From: Clostridia bacterium
GTDB lineage: Bacteria; Bacillota_A; Clostridia; Christensenellales; Aristaeellaceae
DNA length: 15,422 nucleotides
Assembly (NCBI GenBank): GCA_017399225.1
Contig: JAFQEB010000052.1
Span: forward strand, 1 to 15,422
Direction of reading: 5' to 3'
Shown here: one piece after another, positions 1 to 6,224 of the stretch
How the letters are laid out: every line of letters begins with the position of its first letter
Position numbering within the stretch: the stretch's first letter is position 1
Made by a program: the position numbers and the translations under genes
The notes under the pieces: generated by a model
The model's database searches: none
The model's input: the letters and a program-made list of their open reading frames with translations, nothing else
Told to the model about the DNA's origin: nothing

Positions 1-948
1 AACCGAGTTCTGCCACAGCTTATTGAACCAGTCGGGAGATTCCTCGGGCTTGCAGACAACGATCATCTCCTGCTTCTCAAACTGGTGGATGCGGTACACG
101 CCGCGCTCCTCAATGCCGTGGGCGCCCACTTCCTTGCGGAAGCAGGGGCTGTAGGACGTGAGGGTCTGAGGCAGCTGCTTCTCCTCCAGGATGGTGTCGA
201 TGAACTTGCCGATCATGGAGTGCTCGGAGGTGCCGATCAGGTACAGGTCCTCGCCCTCGATCTTGTACATCATGTTCTCCATCTCAGCGAAGGACATCAC
301 GCCCGTCACCACGTCGCCGTGGATCATGTAGGGCGGGATGACGTAGGTGAAGCCGCGGTCGATCATGAAATCGCGGGCATAGCTGAGGATGGCGCTGTGC
401 AGGCGGGCGATATCGCCCATGAGGTAGTAGAAGCCGTTGCCGCTGGTCTTGCGGGCGGAGTCGAGGTCGATGCCGGAGAGGCGCTCCATGATTTCGACGT
501 GGTAGGGCACCTCGAAGTCAGGGGTGACGGGCTCGCCGTAGCGCTTCACTTCGACGTTCTCGCTGTCGTCCTTGCCGATCGGCACGGAGGGATCGATGAT
601 GTTGGGCATGACCAGCATACGCTTGCGGATCTCCGCCTGCAGCTCGTCCTCCTTGGCAGCCAGCCCCTCCAGCTCCGCCTTGGCAGCGGCGACCTTTTCC
701 TTCGCGGCTTCGGCAGCGGCAGCGGCATCGGCGTCACCCTTCTTGGCCTTGCCCATCAGGCCGCCGATCTCCTTGGAGATCACCTTGATCTGGTTGCGCA
801 GGGCGTCCGCCTGCTGGATGGCAGCACGGTAAGCCTTGTCCATCTCGATGACCTCGTCAACGAGGGGCAGCTTTGCGTCCTGGAACTTCTTCCTGATGTT
901 TTCGCGCACCACATCGGGGTTGGTACGCAGCAGATTGATGTCGAGCAT
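1..948 (-). CDS. serS: Seryl-tRNA synthetase, C-terminal part beyond window
   Basis: Charges tRNA-Ser with serine in the cytoplasm (class II aminoacyl-tRNA synthetase). The 316 codons present cover roughly three quarters of a normal SerRS of about 425 residues; the C-terminus, including class II motif 3, lies outside the window. The start reads MLDINLLRTNPDVVREN, typical of SerRS. An Ala/Lys/Glu-rich stretch at about residues 30-110 fits the tRNA-binding coiled-coil arm. The catalytic core shows the serine-binding TSEH loop near residue 239 and class II motif 2 (FRKEVGAHG..ERG, then HQFEKQEM) near residues 269-294. The ATG is preceded by AGGAGG at a good distance. A T-box leader supports serine-dependent control. 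The motif 2 wording differs from the usual FRSEAGS..RDTRG form of E. coli and B. subtilis, so this may be a divergent SerRS subtype. Identity is very secure. Confidence 0.97.
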   Translation of the reverse strand, partial: MLDINLLRTNPDVVRENIRKKFQDAKLPLVDEVIEMDKAYRAAIQQADALRNQIKVISKEIGGLMGKAKKGDADAAAAAEAAKEKVAAAKAELEGLAAKEDELQAEIRKRMLVMPNIIDPSVPIGKDDSENVEVKRYGEPVTPDFEVPYHVEIMERLSGIDLDSARKTSGNGFYYLMGDIARLHSAILSYARDFMIDRGFTYVIPPYMIHGDVVTGVMSFAEMENMMYKIEGEDLYLIGTSEHSMIGKFIDTILEEKQLPQTLTSYSPCFRKEVGAHGIEERGVYRIHQFEKQEMIVVCKPEESPDWFNKLWQNSV

Positions 949-997
949 GTGTTTATCCTCCTCAGGGCTCAGCCCTTTTTCATATACGGCTGGAAAC

Positions 998-1025
998 AAA
1001 AAACGCCCCCATCCCCCATGGGACG
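998..1025 (-). terminator. T-box intrinsic terminator upstream of serS
   Basis: On the minus strand, CGTCCCAT pairs with ATGGGGGCG around a GGGG loop, with one bulged G, and a run of six T follows (998-1003). Its 5' arm lies right after the T-box sequence, so antitermination and termination are mutually exclusive, as in other T-box leaders. Confidence 0.88.
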
Positions 1026-1228
1026 AGAAGCTCGCGTTGCCACCCAATTTGCCTATGAAATGCCACCATAGGCCACCTTGATCGCGCTGTAAGGTGCGCG
1101 CACCGCCGACTCCTCGCCGGCACCCTCCGGGAATGGAAACCGATCCGCCGCCTGCTGATTCTCACCAACCATCAGCTCTCTGCAAGGGGGACTGAACCGT
1201 CGTTTCCCGTCAAACGGGATTATGTACA
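998..1228 (-). promoter_or_regulatory. T-box riboswitch, serine-specific, controlling serS
   Basis: A leader of about 280 nt runs from a promoter to serS. On the minus strand it has the Stem I distal signature (AGAGAG, then GGTTGGTGAGA flanked by CTGAT/ATCAG), the conserved T-box GGGTGGCAACGCGA (complement of 1032-1045), and a terminator followed by a T-run. The tRNA-acceptor bulge reads UGGC (complement of 1039-1042), which pairs with the GCCA end of a tRNA carrying discriminator G, as tRNA-Ser does. Two UCC serine codons occur in the expected specifier region (complements of 1135-1137 and 1130-1132). Which one is the specifier was not resolved by folding. Known mechanism: uncharged tRNA stabilises the antiterminator and switches serS on. 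Confidence 0.93.
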
Positions 1229-1234
1229 GGGGAT

Positions 1235-1263
1235 ATTATACACCGGTGCCGGGACAATTGCAA
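1235..1263 (-). promoter_or_regulatory. Sigma-A type promoter of the serS T-box transcript
   Basis: Minus strand: -35 TTGCAA (1258-1263), exact 17-nt spacer, -10 TATAAT (1235-1240). Transcription should start near 1228. A small CCCGT-TTG-ACGGG hairpin (1206-1218) lies at the start of the leader, before T-box Stem I. Confidence 0.85.
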
Positions 1264-1277
1264 GGGCTTTTTTACGT

Positions 1278-1304
1278 AAAAAGGAGGGGACGAAGCCCCC
1301 CCTT
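1278..1304 (-). terminator. Terminator after the sigma/anti-sigma operon
   Basis: Just after the anti-sigma stop codon the minus strand has AAGGGGGGG-CTTCGT-CCCCTCCTT, nine pairs with one G:T, followed by T residues. It separates this operon from the serS promoter only about 15 nt further on. Confidence 0.8.
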
Positions 1305-1308
1305 CTGC

Positions 1309-2292
1309 TTACTGACCGGCGAACATATCTGCCATCGTGGCTGCATCGACCTGTCTTGTCATCACGTCGATCTGTACCTCGCTGTACGAATCGGGGCAGC
1401 AAACCTCGCTCAGGTCGAAATACAGATAGTCCACCTTCTGCGGCAGCACCCGGCGCATGGTCAGCGTGCGGTGCGTGTCGCTGAGGATCGCAATGGCGTT
1501 GTCCATCCCTTCCACCGTCATCACCTGCGCCGTCTGATCCTCGTTCACGCCGATGTGATGCTCCGAAGGGTCGGTGGTGTGAAAAAGCCTTGCATATACC
1601 GAAAGATAATCCTCCGGGTCGCCATTTCTGCGGAAGGACAGGCTGTAGCCGCACAGGAGCGCGTCCTCATCCGCGACCCGGTACCTTTCGACAAGGCTGC
1701 CGTCCTCCAGTTTTTCCGAGGAGGTCAGCACATATTCGCCGTCCCTGCGGCAGTCGTAGATCAACTGGCAATGAGCGAATTCATAGCCTTCCGGGATGAA
1801 TGCGGGCACTGGCAGATAGGGCGCCTCTTCCGCAAGTGCCAGGAATGCCCCATAGGTTTTCGGATGCTTCTCCAGACGGTTGCTTGTGCTTGATTCGCCG
1901 CCATACTGGTTCCTCTGCGTCACCTGGACGATCTCCATTTCCTGCGCCGACCTGATCAGCTCCTGTGCCTGCCTGAAGCTGCTCATGTCCACCGACATCT
2001 CCGGCGCTGCCGTCGGATGGGGCAGCATGTCCTGCCGTTCCTCCGGGATGATATCGCCGTTCCAGTTCACATAGCCCCCAAACCATCCGCTGGCCGCCGC
2101 CACGGTCATCATGCAGACCATCACCGCCAGCGCGATCAGCAATCCCATATTCCATTTCCGATGCTTCATATCATGCGCTCCTTTCTCCGTCCGCGCCGCA
2201 ATGCGCTGGTACAGGAAGGGATCGCCTTCAAGCCCGGTCAGAGTATGATCGATGGCTTGTCTGAACTTCGCCTTTTCCTGCTGTTCGTTCAT
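1309..2292 (-). CDS. Membrane anti-sigma factor-like protein of the ECF pair
   Basis: Probable single-pass membrane partner of the sigma factor encoded just upstream; 327 residues. A cytoplasmic N-terminal segment (1-48) contains FRQAIDHTLTGLEGDPFLYQRI, which I infer to be the sigma-binding part. A transmembrane helix at about 49-68 (MGLLIALAVMVCMMTVAAA) is followed by a large extracytoplasmic domain of about 255 residues. That domain includes VPAFIPEGYEF, resembling the PxxIPEGY motif of DUF4367-type domains, and a CC pair near the C-terminus. No zinc-binding HxxxCxxC (ZAS) motif is visible. The start overlaps the sigma stop (ATGA), so translation is probably coupled, and the GGAGGGG run in the sigma gene end can serve as ribosome binding site. 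What the outer domain senses cannot be read from the sequence. The role as anti-sigma factor is inferred from gene order and topology. Confidence 0.8.
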   Translation of the reverse strand: MNEQQEKAKFRQAIDHTLTGLEGDPFLYQRIAARTEKGAHDMKHRKWNMGLLIALAVMVCMMTVAAASGWFGGYVNWNGDIIPEERQDMLPHPTAAPEMSVDMSSFRQAQELIRSAQEMEIVQVTQRNQYGGESSTSNRLEKHPKTYGAFLALAEEAPYLPVPAFIPEGYEFAHCQLIYDCRRDGEYVLTSSEKLEDGSLVERYRVADEDALLCGYSLSFRRNGDPEDYLSVYARLFHTTDPSEHHIGVNEDQTAQVMTVEGMDNAIAILSDTHRTLTMRRVLPQKVDYLYFDLSEVCCPDSYSEVQIDVMTRQVDAATMADMFAGQ

Positions 2293-2804
2293 TCTTTGCC
2301 CCTCCCCTCCAGCTCCGTGCGGAGCTTCTCTTTGGCGCGGCGCAGGCGGTAGGATACCGTCGGCTGCGTCACGCCCAGCGTTTCAGCTATATCCTTCACG
2401 TTCATATCCTGATAGTAGTACAGGAGGATGACCTCCCGTTCCTTTTTCGGCAGATTCATGACCGCCAGGGTCAGGGCGGATTCGCCTTCCTCCGCCTCCT
2501 GCGCCCGGTCGGGCAGCATCTCCGGCGTCACGCGGCGGTCTACCCGGCGGAACCAGAAGCCCCGCCGCATGTCCATGCAGGTACGCATGGCGATACGGGT
2601 CAGCCACGTCCGCACGCCGGCCTCACCCCGGAAGGAATCCCATGCACGGACGGCCTTGATAAAGGTCTCCTGTACCGCATCCTCCGCCAGCTGCACATCA
2701 TGCAGGTAGAGGTAACACATGCGCAGCAAAGCCGTCTGGTTTTCGTCGATCATCTGCCGGATGCTCATATCGCGCTCGCTGTCAGGGCCCTTGACAACGC
2801 TCAT
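2289..2804 (-). CDS. ECF-family RNA polymerase sigma factor
   Basis: Extracytoplasmic-function sigma factor of 171 residues, the usual length. Region 2 lies at about 16-80 (LYLHDVQLAEDAVQETFIKA, then AGVRTWLTRIAMRTCMD). Region 4 lies at about 112-165 (AVMNLPKKEREVILLYYY, helix-turn-helix DIAETLGVTQPTVSYRLRRA). The acidic linker between them (DRAQEAEEGES) is normal. It should direct RNA polymerase to a small regulon once released from the membrane protein encoded immediately downstream. The start at 2804 is chosen because AAAGGAGGT lies 8-9 nt upstream; the later Met13 has no ribosome binding site. The upstream leader is unusual, carrying a duplicated 92-bp element whose copies each include this same Shine-Dalgarno sequence. 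Target genes are unknown. Confidence 0.95.
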   Translation of the reverse strand: MSVVKGPDSERDMSIRQMIDENQTALLRMCYLYLHDVQLAEDAVQETFIKAVRAWDSFRGEAGVRTWLTRIAMRTCMDMRRGFWFRRVDRRVTPEMLPDRAQEAEEGESALTLAVMNLPKKEREVILLYYYQDMNVKDIAETLGVTQPTVSYRLRRAKEKLRTELEGRGKE

Positions 2805-2810
2805 CGTATC

Positions 2811-3005
2811 GACCTCCTTTCGCGGCCATCCCCCGGCTCAGAGCCGGGTGCTGGCTACACTTGCTCATTGCAAGCAATGAGCTGCGTTAGTCGGGCAAGC
2901 CCGACCTCCTTTCTCGGCCATCCCCCGGCTCAAGGCCGGGCGCTGGCTACACTTGCTCATTGCAAGCAATGAGCTGCGTTAGTCGGGCAAGCCCGACCTC
3001 CTTTC
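2811..3005 (-). repeat. 92-bp tandem repeat with embedded Shine-Dalgarno, sigma leader
   Basis: Two complete 92-bp units (2811-2902 and 2903-2994) differ at only four positions. An 11-nt remnant of a third unit follows (2995-3005, gacctcctttc). Read on the minus strand, each unit boundary is GAAAGGAGGTCG, a perfect Shine-Dalgarno sequence; the last copy serves the sigma gene. Each unit also holds three inverted repeats: GTCGGGC/GCCCGAC (2982-2997; partial equivalent 2890-2905), GCTCATTGC/GCAATGAGC (2955-2974 and 2863-2882) and CCCGGC/GCCGGG (2924-2940 and 2832-2848). It fills most of the 313-nt gap between the sigma gene and the divergent glycosyltransferase gene. No convincing conserved protein is encoded in it. 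Function is unknown; it could be a palindromic repeat element or a leader regulator. Confidence 0.9.
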
Positions 3006-3010
3006 ACCCT

Positions 3011-3018
3011 GTTAGACG
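3011..3018 (-). promoter_or_regulatory. Possible ECF-type -10 element of the sigma operon
   Basis: Minus strand CGTCTAAC, upstream of the first repeat copy, resembles the CGTCTA -10 of ECF-dependent promoters that often autoregulate their own operon. No good TGAAAC/TGTAAC-like -35 lies 16-17 nt upstream, so this is only half a match. No convincing sigma-A promoter was found for the sigma gene either. Confidence 0.25.
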
Positions 3019-3057
3019 CAGCAGCTTCCAGAAATATAGAAACCGCGCAAGAAAAAC

Positions 3058-3086
3058 TGTTCATTCTTCGTTTTGTATGGTATAAT
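3058..3086 (+). promoter_or_regulatory. Extended -10 promoter of the glycosyltransferase gene
   Basis: TGG-TATAAT (extended -10, with the hexamer at 3081-3086) lies 17 nt after a weak -35, TGTTCA (3058-3063). A 14-bp inverted repeat GGTAT-AATG-ATACC (3079-3092) overlaps the -10 and could be an operator. Confidence 0.72.
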
Positions 3087-3117
3087 GATACCACGCCGCG
3101 TCAAGGAGGCACAGTTT

Positions 3118-4086
3118 ATGAAGAAACCTGTTCTGTACATCGTTATCCCCTGCTACAACGAGGAGGCCGTCCTCCCCATGACCAGCGGGATGTTCCTGAA
3201 TAAGATCAATCAGATGGTCAAGGAAGACAAGATCAGCGACAACAGCCGCGTGCTTTTTGTCAACGACGGCAGCAAGGATCGCACGTGGGAGATCATCTGT
3301 GACCTGGCTGAGGAGGATCAGCACTTTATCGGCATCGCCCAGAGCCGCAACCGGGGGCACCAGGCCGCCGTGCTGGCGGGCCTCATGGAAGCCAAGGACA
3401 AGTGCGACATCACCATCTCCATCGACTGCGACGGGCAGGATGACATCAATGCCATGGACAAAATGGTGGACGCCTACCTGGACGGGTGCGAGGTCGTCTA
3501 CGGCGTTCGCAGCAAAAGGGACACGGACACCTTCTTCAAGCGCTTCACCGCCGAAGGCTTCTATAAGCTGCTGGCCATGATGGGCGTGGAGGTCGTGTTC
3601 AACCACGCGGATTACCGGCTGATCTCCGCCCGCGTGCTGCATGAATTCGCCAACTACAAGGAGGTCAACCTGTACCTGCGGGGCATGGTGCCGCTGGTGG
3701 GCTTCAAGTCGACCAGCGTGTATTACGAGCGTCACGAGCGCCTGGCCGGCGAAAGCCATTATCCGCTGAAGAAGATGCTGGCCCTGGCCTTTGACGGCAT
3801 CACCAGCCTGTCCATCAAACCCATCCGCATGGTGTTCTTCGCAGGCCTGATGATCATGCTGCTGTCCTTCATCGGCATTCTGTGGGCGGTGATCGCAGCC
3901 TTCCTGGGCAAGTCCGTGGCAGGCTGGGCCAGCCTTGCGTGCATCGTGTGCTTCATGGGCGGCGTGCAGTGCCTGTTCCTGGGCGTGATCGGCGAATACA
4001 TCGGCAAGATTTACCTGGAGGTCAAGGGCCGGCCGCGGTACATCATTTCCGACAGGACCTGGGATGAAGAGGACGACGAGGACTGA
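3118..4086 (+). CDS. GT2 polyprenyl-phosphate glycosyltransferase, membrane-anchored
   Basis: Family 2 glycosyltransferase of 322 residues in the DPM1/GtrB/CsbB group. These enzymes transfer a sugar from a nucleotide donor to undecaprenyl phosphate at the inner face of the membrane. An N-terminal GT-A domain shows IVIPCYNEE (8-16), VNDGSKDRT (48-56), SRNRGHQAA (76-84), the metal/donor motif DCDGQDD (103-109) and HADYRLIS (163-170). [10 protein letters not shown] (208-217) matches the conserved R.aGeSky motif. Two transmembrane helices follow at about 236-262 and 268-292, then [19 protein letters not shown]. The ATG is set by AAGGAGG 8 nt upstream; an in-frame extension to 3073 would begin inside the -10 and is rejected. 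It is monocistronic, with its own promoter and terminator. No GtrA-type flippase is next to it, so the acceptor and sugar are unknown. Confidence 0.93.
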   Translation: MKKPVLYIVIPCYNEEAVLPMTSGMFLNKINQMVKEDKISDNSRVLFVNDGSKDRTWEIICDLAEEDQHFIGIAQSRNRGHQAAVLAGLMEAKDKCDITISIDCDGQDDINAMDKMVDAYLDGCEVVYGVRSKRDTDTFFKRFTAEGFYKLLAMMGVEVVFNHADYRLISARVLHEFANYKEVNLYLRGMVPLVGFKSTSVYYERHERLAGESHYPLKKMLALAFDGITSLSIKPIRMVFFAGLMIMLLSFIGILWAVIAAFLGKSVAGWASLACIVCFMGGVQCLFLGVIGEYIGKIYLEVKGRPRYIISDRTWDEEDDED

Positions 4087-4096
4087 CACACTTATC

Positions 4097-4129
4097 GGGG
4101 CGGCGCTGCACAAGGCGCCGCTCCTTTTT
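4097..4129 (+). terminator. Intrinsic terminator after the glycosyltransferase gene
   Basis: GGGGCGGCGC pairs with GCGCCGCTCC (ten pairs, one G:T) around an 8-nt loop, followed directly by TTTTT (4125-4129). Confidence 0.92.
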
Positions 4130-4142
4130 CTTGCGCTTTTCC

Positions 4143-4171
4143 TTGACGGATATGGTGAAATTGTGTACAAT
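4143..4171 (+). promoter_or_regulatory. Sigma-A type promoter of the HerA-like ATPase gene
   Basis: TTGACG (4143-4148), 17-nt spacer, TACAAT (4166-4171). The predicted transcript begins near 4178, about 45 nt before the ATG. It lies immediately after the preceding gene's terminator, so the gene forms a new unit. Confidence 0.85.
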
Positions 4172-4223
4172 ATGTGGTAGTGTATACCGTTTCTTCCACG
4201 ACGAATGCAGAGGAGGTTTTTAT

Positions 4224-6158
4224 ATGCTGTACGAAGGCAAGATCTGGGTCGGCACGGGCGAGAACCCCGTTTTCCTGCTGCCGCAGATGGCAAACCGTCA
4301 TGGTCTGATCGCCGGTGCGACGGGCACGGGCAAGACCGTTTCCCTCAAGGTGCTGGCTGAGGGCTTCAGCGAGATGGGCGTACCGGTGTTCCTGGCGGAC
4401 ATCAAGGGCGACCTTTCCGGCATGGTGGAGAGCGGCACGCACTCCGACGCCATCGCCAAGCGCCTGGGCAAGTGCGGCGTTCCCAGCTTCCAGTATCAGG
4501 AATTCCCCTCCGTCTTCTGGGATGTGTATGGCGAGCAGGGCCACCCCATCCGCGCAACGGTGAGCGAGATGGGCCCGACGCTGCTGGGCCGTATGCTGGG
4601 CCTCAACGACACGCAGGAGGGCGTGCTGAACATCCTCTTCCGCGTGGCGGATGACGAGGGTATGCTGCTGGTGGACCTGAAGGATCTCAAGGCCATGCTG
4701 GCCTATGTGGGCGAGAACGCCCGCGACTATACCCTGGATTACGGCAACGTGTCCTCCGCCTCCATCGGCGCGATCCAGCGCGCGGTGGCTCAGCTGGAGG
4801 ATCAGGGCGGCGATAAGTTCTTCGGCGAGCCTGCGCTGGACATTGCCGACTGGCTGCAGGTGGACAGCAACGGCCGCGGCGTCATCAACAGCCTGGCGGC
4901 GGACAAGCTCTTCCAGAGCCCGAAGATGTACTCCACCTTCCTGCTGTGGATGCTCTCCGAGCTGTACGAGCTGCTGCCCGAGGCCGGCGACCTGGACAAG
5001 CCCCGCATGGTGTTCTTCTTTGACGAGGCCCACCTGCTCTTCAACGACTGCCCCAAGCCCCTGCTGGAGAAGCTGGAGCAGGTCGTGCGCCTGATCCGCT
5101 CCAAGGCGGTGGGCGTGTACTTCATCACCCAGAACCCCTGCGATATCCCCATGAGCGTCCTGGGCCAGCTGGGCAACCGCATCCAGCACGCCCTGCGCGC
5201 CTACACCCCCCTGGATCAGAAGGCCGTGCGCACCGCCGCCCAGACCTTCCGCGCCAACCCGAACTTCGACACCGAGGAAGCCATCACCCAGCTCAAGACC
5301 GGCGAGGCGCTGGTTTCCTTCCTGGATGAGGACGGCGCACCCGGCATCGTCGAGCGTGCGACCATCCTGCCGCCCCAGTCCTCCATGGATGCCATCGACG
5401 CCCAGACCCGCGCCGAGGAGCTGCGCTACAGCCCCTTCACCGGCGTGTATGACCAGACTGTCGACCGCGAGAGCGCCTATGAGCAGCTGGCCGCCGCCTT
5501 CCAGCGTCAGGCCTACCAGCCCCTGCCCCCCTCTCAGGTGCAGATCAGCACTGCCGCGCCCGCCCCTGCCAAGCCCCAGGGCTTCATGGTGTTCGATCCC
5601 GCCACCGGCGGCTATGTGCAGCGTGAGCTGCCCCAGATGACCCTGCCGCAGATGACCGCCGCCGCGCCTGCCGCGCCGGTGTTTGAGCCCACCTTCCAGC
5701 GGGCCGAGCCTGTGACGCCGAGCGTCCCCACCATCCAGGTGCAGCCGGAGGTACAGCTGCAGCAGATGCCGGTGATGATCTACGACCCCGTCACTGGCCA
5801 GTATCGCCAGCAGATGATGACCATGCAGCTGGATCCCGCAACGGGCAACTACATCCCCGCCCCCACGGCGCCCGCCGTGCAGCAGCCCGCCAAGCCCCTG
5901 ACCGCCCGCGAGCTGGAAAAGCAACGCAAGGAGCAGGAGAAGGCCGCCAAGGAGGCCGCCCGCGCCGAGAAGGAGCGTCTGGCTGAGGAACGTCGCCAGC
6001 GCAACGACGAGCTGCGCGAGGAGCGTGCTGCCCGCGCCCGCAAGAACGACTCCGTCCTGGGCCGCATCCAGAACACTGCCATCAGCACAGCCACCCGCAC
6101 GGTGACCAGCAAGCTGACCCGCGGCCTGCTGGGCAGCATCGAAAAGCTGTTCAAGTAA
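4224..6158 (+). CDS. HerA-like helicase/ATPase (DUF853, YjgR family)
   Basis: P-loop ATPase of the HerA/FtsK superfamily; its cellular role is not established. It has 644 residues, against about 500 for E. coli YjgR. Walker A GATGTGKT is at 31-38. Walker B with catalytic acid (MVFFFDEAH) is at about 262-270. The following segment [14 protein letters not shown] is the family's sensor/helicase-like motif. The ATPase core ends near residue 425 ([11 protein letters not shown]). A low-complexity Pro/Ala/Gln/Met linker at about 430-560 then carries three DPxTGxY motifs (FDPATGGY at 457, YDPVTGQY at 520, LDPATGNY at 536). A charged Glu/Lys/Arg coiled-coil at about 562-606 leads to the tail [18 protein letters not shown] and TRGLLGSI, like the YjgR C-terminus. 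The start is fixed by AGGAGG 7 nt upstream; a longer reading from 4131 lacks a ribosome site and would overlap the promoter. The family call is secure, the linker's purpose is unknown. Confidence 0.93.
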   Translation: MLYEGKIWVGTGENPVFLLPQMANRHGLIAGATGTGKTVSLKVLAEGFSEMGVPVFLADIKGDLSGMVESGTHSDAIAKRLGKCGVPSFQYQEFPSVFWDVYGEQGHPIRATVSEMGPTLLGRMLGLNDTQEGVLNILFRVADDEGMLLVDLKDLKAMLAYVGENARDYTLDYGNVSSASIGAIQRAVAQLEDQGGDKFFGEPALDIADWLQVDSNGRGVINSLAADKLFQSPKMYSTFLLWMLSELYELLPEAGDLDKPRMVFFFDEAHLLFNDCPKPLLEKLEQVVRLIRSKAVGVYFITQNPCDIPMSVLGQLGNRIQHALRAYTPLDQKAVRTAAQTFRANPNFDTEEAITQLKTGEALVSFLDEDGAPGIVERATILPPQSSMDAIDAQTRAEELRYSPFTGVYDQTVDRESAYEQLAAAFQRQAYQPLPPSQVQISTAAPAPAKPQGFMVFDPATGGYVQRELPQMTLPQMTAAAPAAPVFEPTFQRAEPVTPSVPTIQVQPEVQLQQMPVMIYDPVTGQYRQQMMTMQLDPATGNYIPAPTAPAVQQPAKPLTARELEKQRKEQEKAAKEAARAEKERLAEERRQRNDELREERAARARKNDSVLGRIQNTAISTATRTVTSKLTRGLLGSIEKLFK

Positions 6159-6172
6159 TCGTCATTCATCCA

Positions 6173-6206
6173 GCGGCAGACGTGTATCCGCGCGTCTGCC
6201 GCTTTT
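6173..6206 (+). terminator. Hairpin between the ATPase and transporter genes
   Basis: GCGGCAGACG pairs perfectly with CGTCTGCCGC (10 bp, 10-nt loop), followed by TTTT then mixed bases. The T-run is short, so termination may be partial. No clear separate promoter was found for the transporter gene, so readthrough may supply its transcription. Confidence 0.72.
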
Positions 6207-6224
6207 ATGTCAGGAGAGATTCCC

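Noticed and set aside
2700..2972. Plus-strand 90-codon frame across the sigma gene start and the repeat
   Set aside because: Mostly antisense to the sigma gene, no ribosome site, and its end is repeat-derived.
2811..3005. Repeat array considered as CRISPR
   Set aside because: The whole 92-bp unit repeats in tandem with no variable spacers, only two copies, and no cas genes are near.
4131..4223. Longer N-terminus for the HerA-like ATPase
   Set aside because: The extension overlaps the promoter and lacks a ribosome site, while the ATG at 4224 has AGGAGG at ideal distance and matches the family start.
4092..5924. Long open frame (610 codons) on the minus strand opposite the HerA-like ATPase gene
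   Set aside because: It is antisense to a well-supported gene, begins inside it without a ribosome site, and its protein is His/Leu/Gly/Ala-rich low-quality sequence. High GC at third positions creates such frames.
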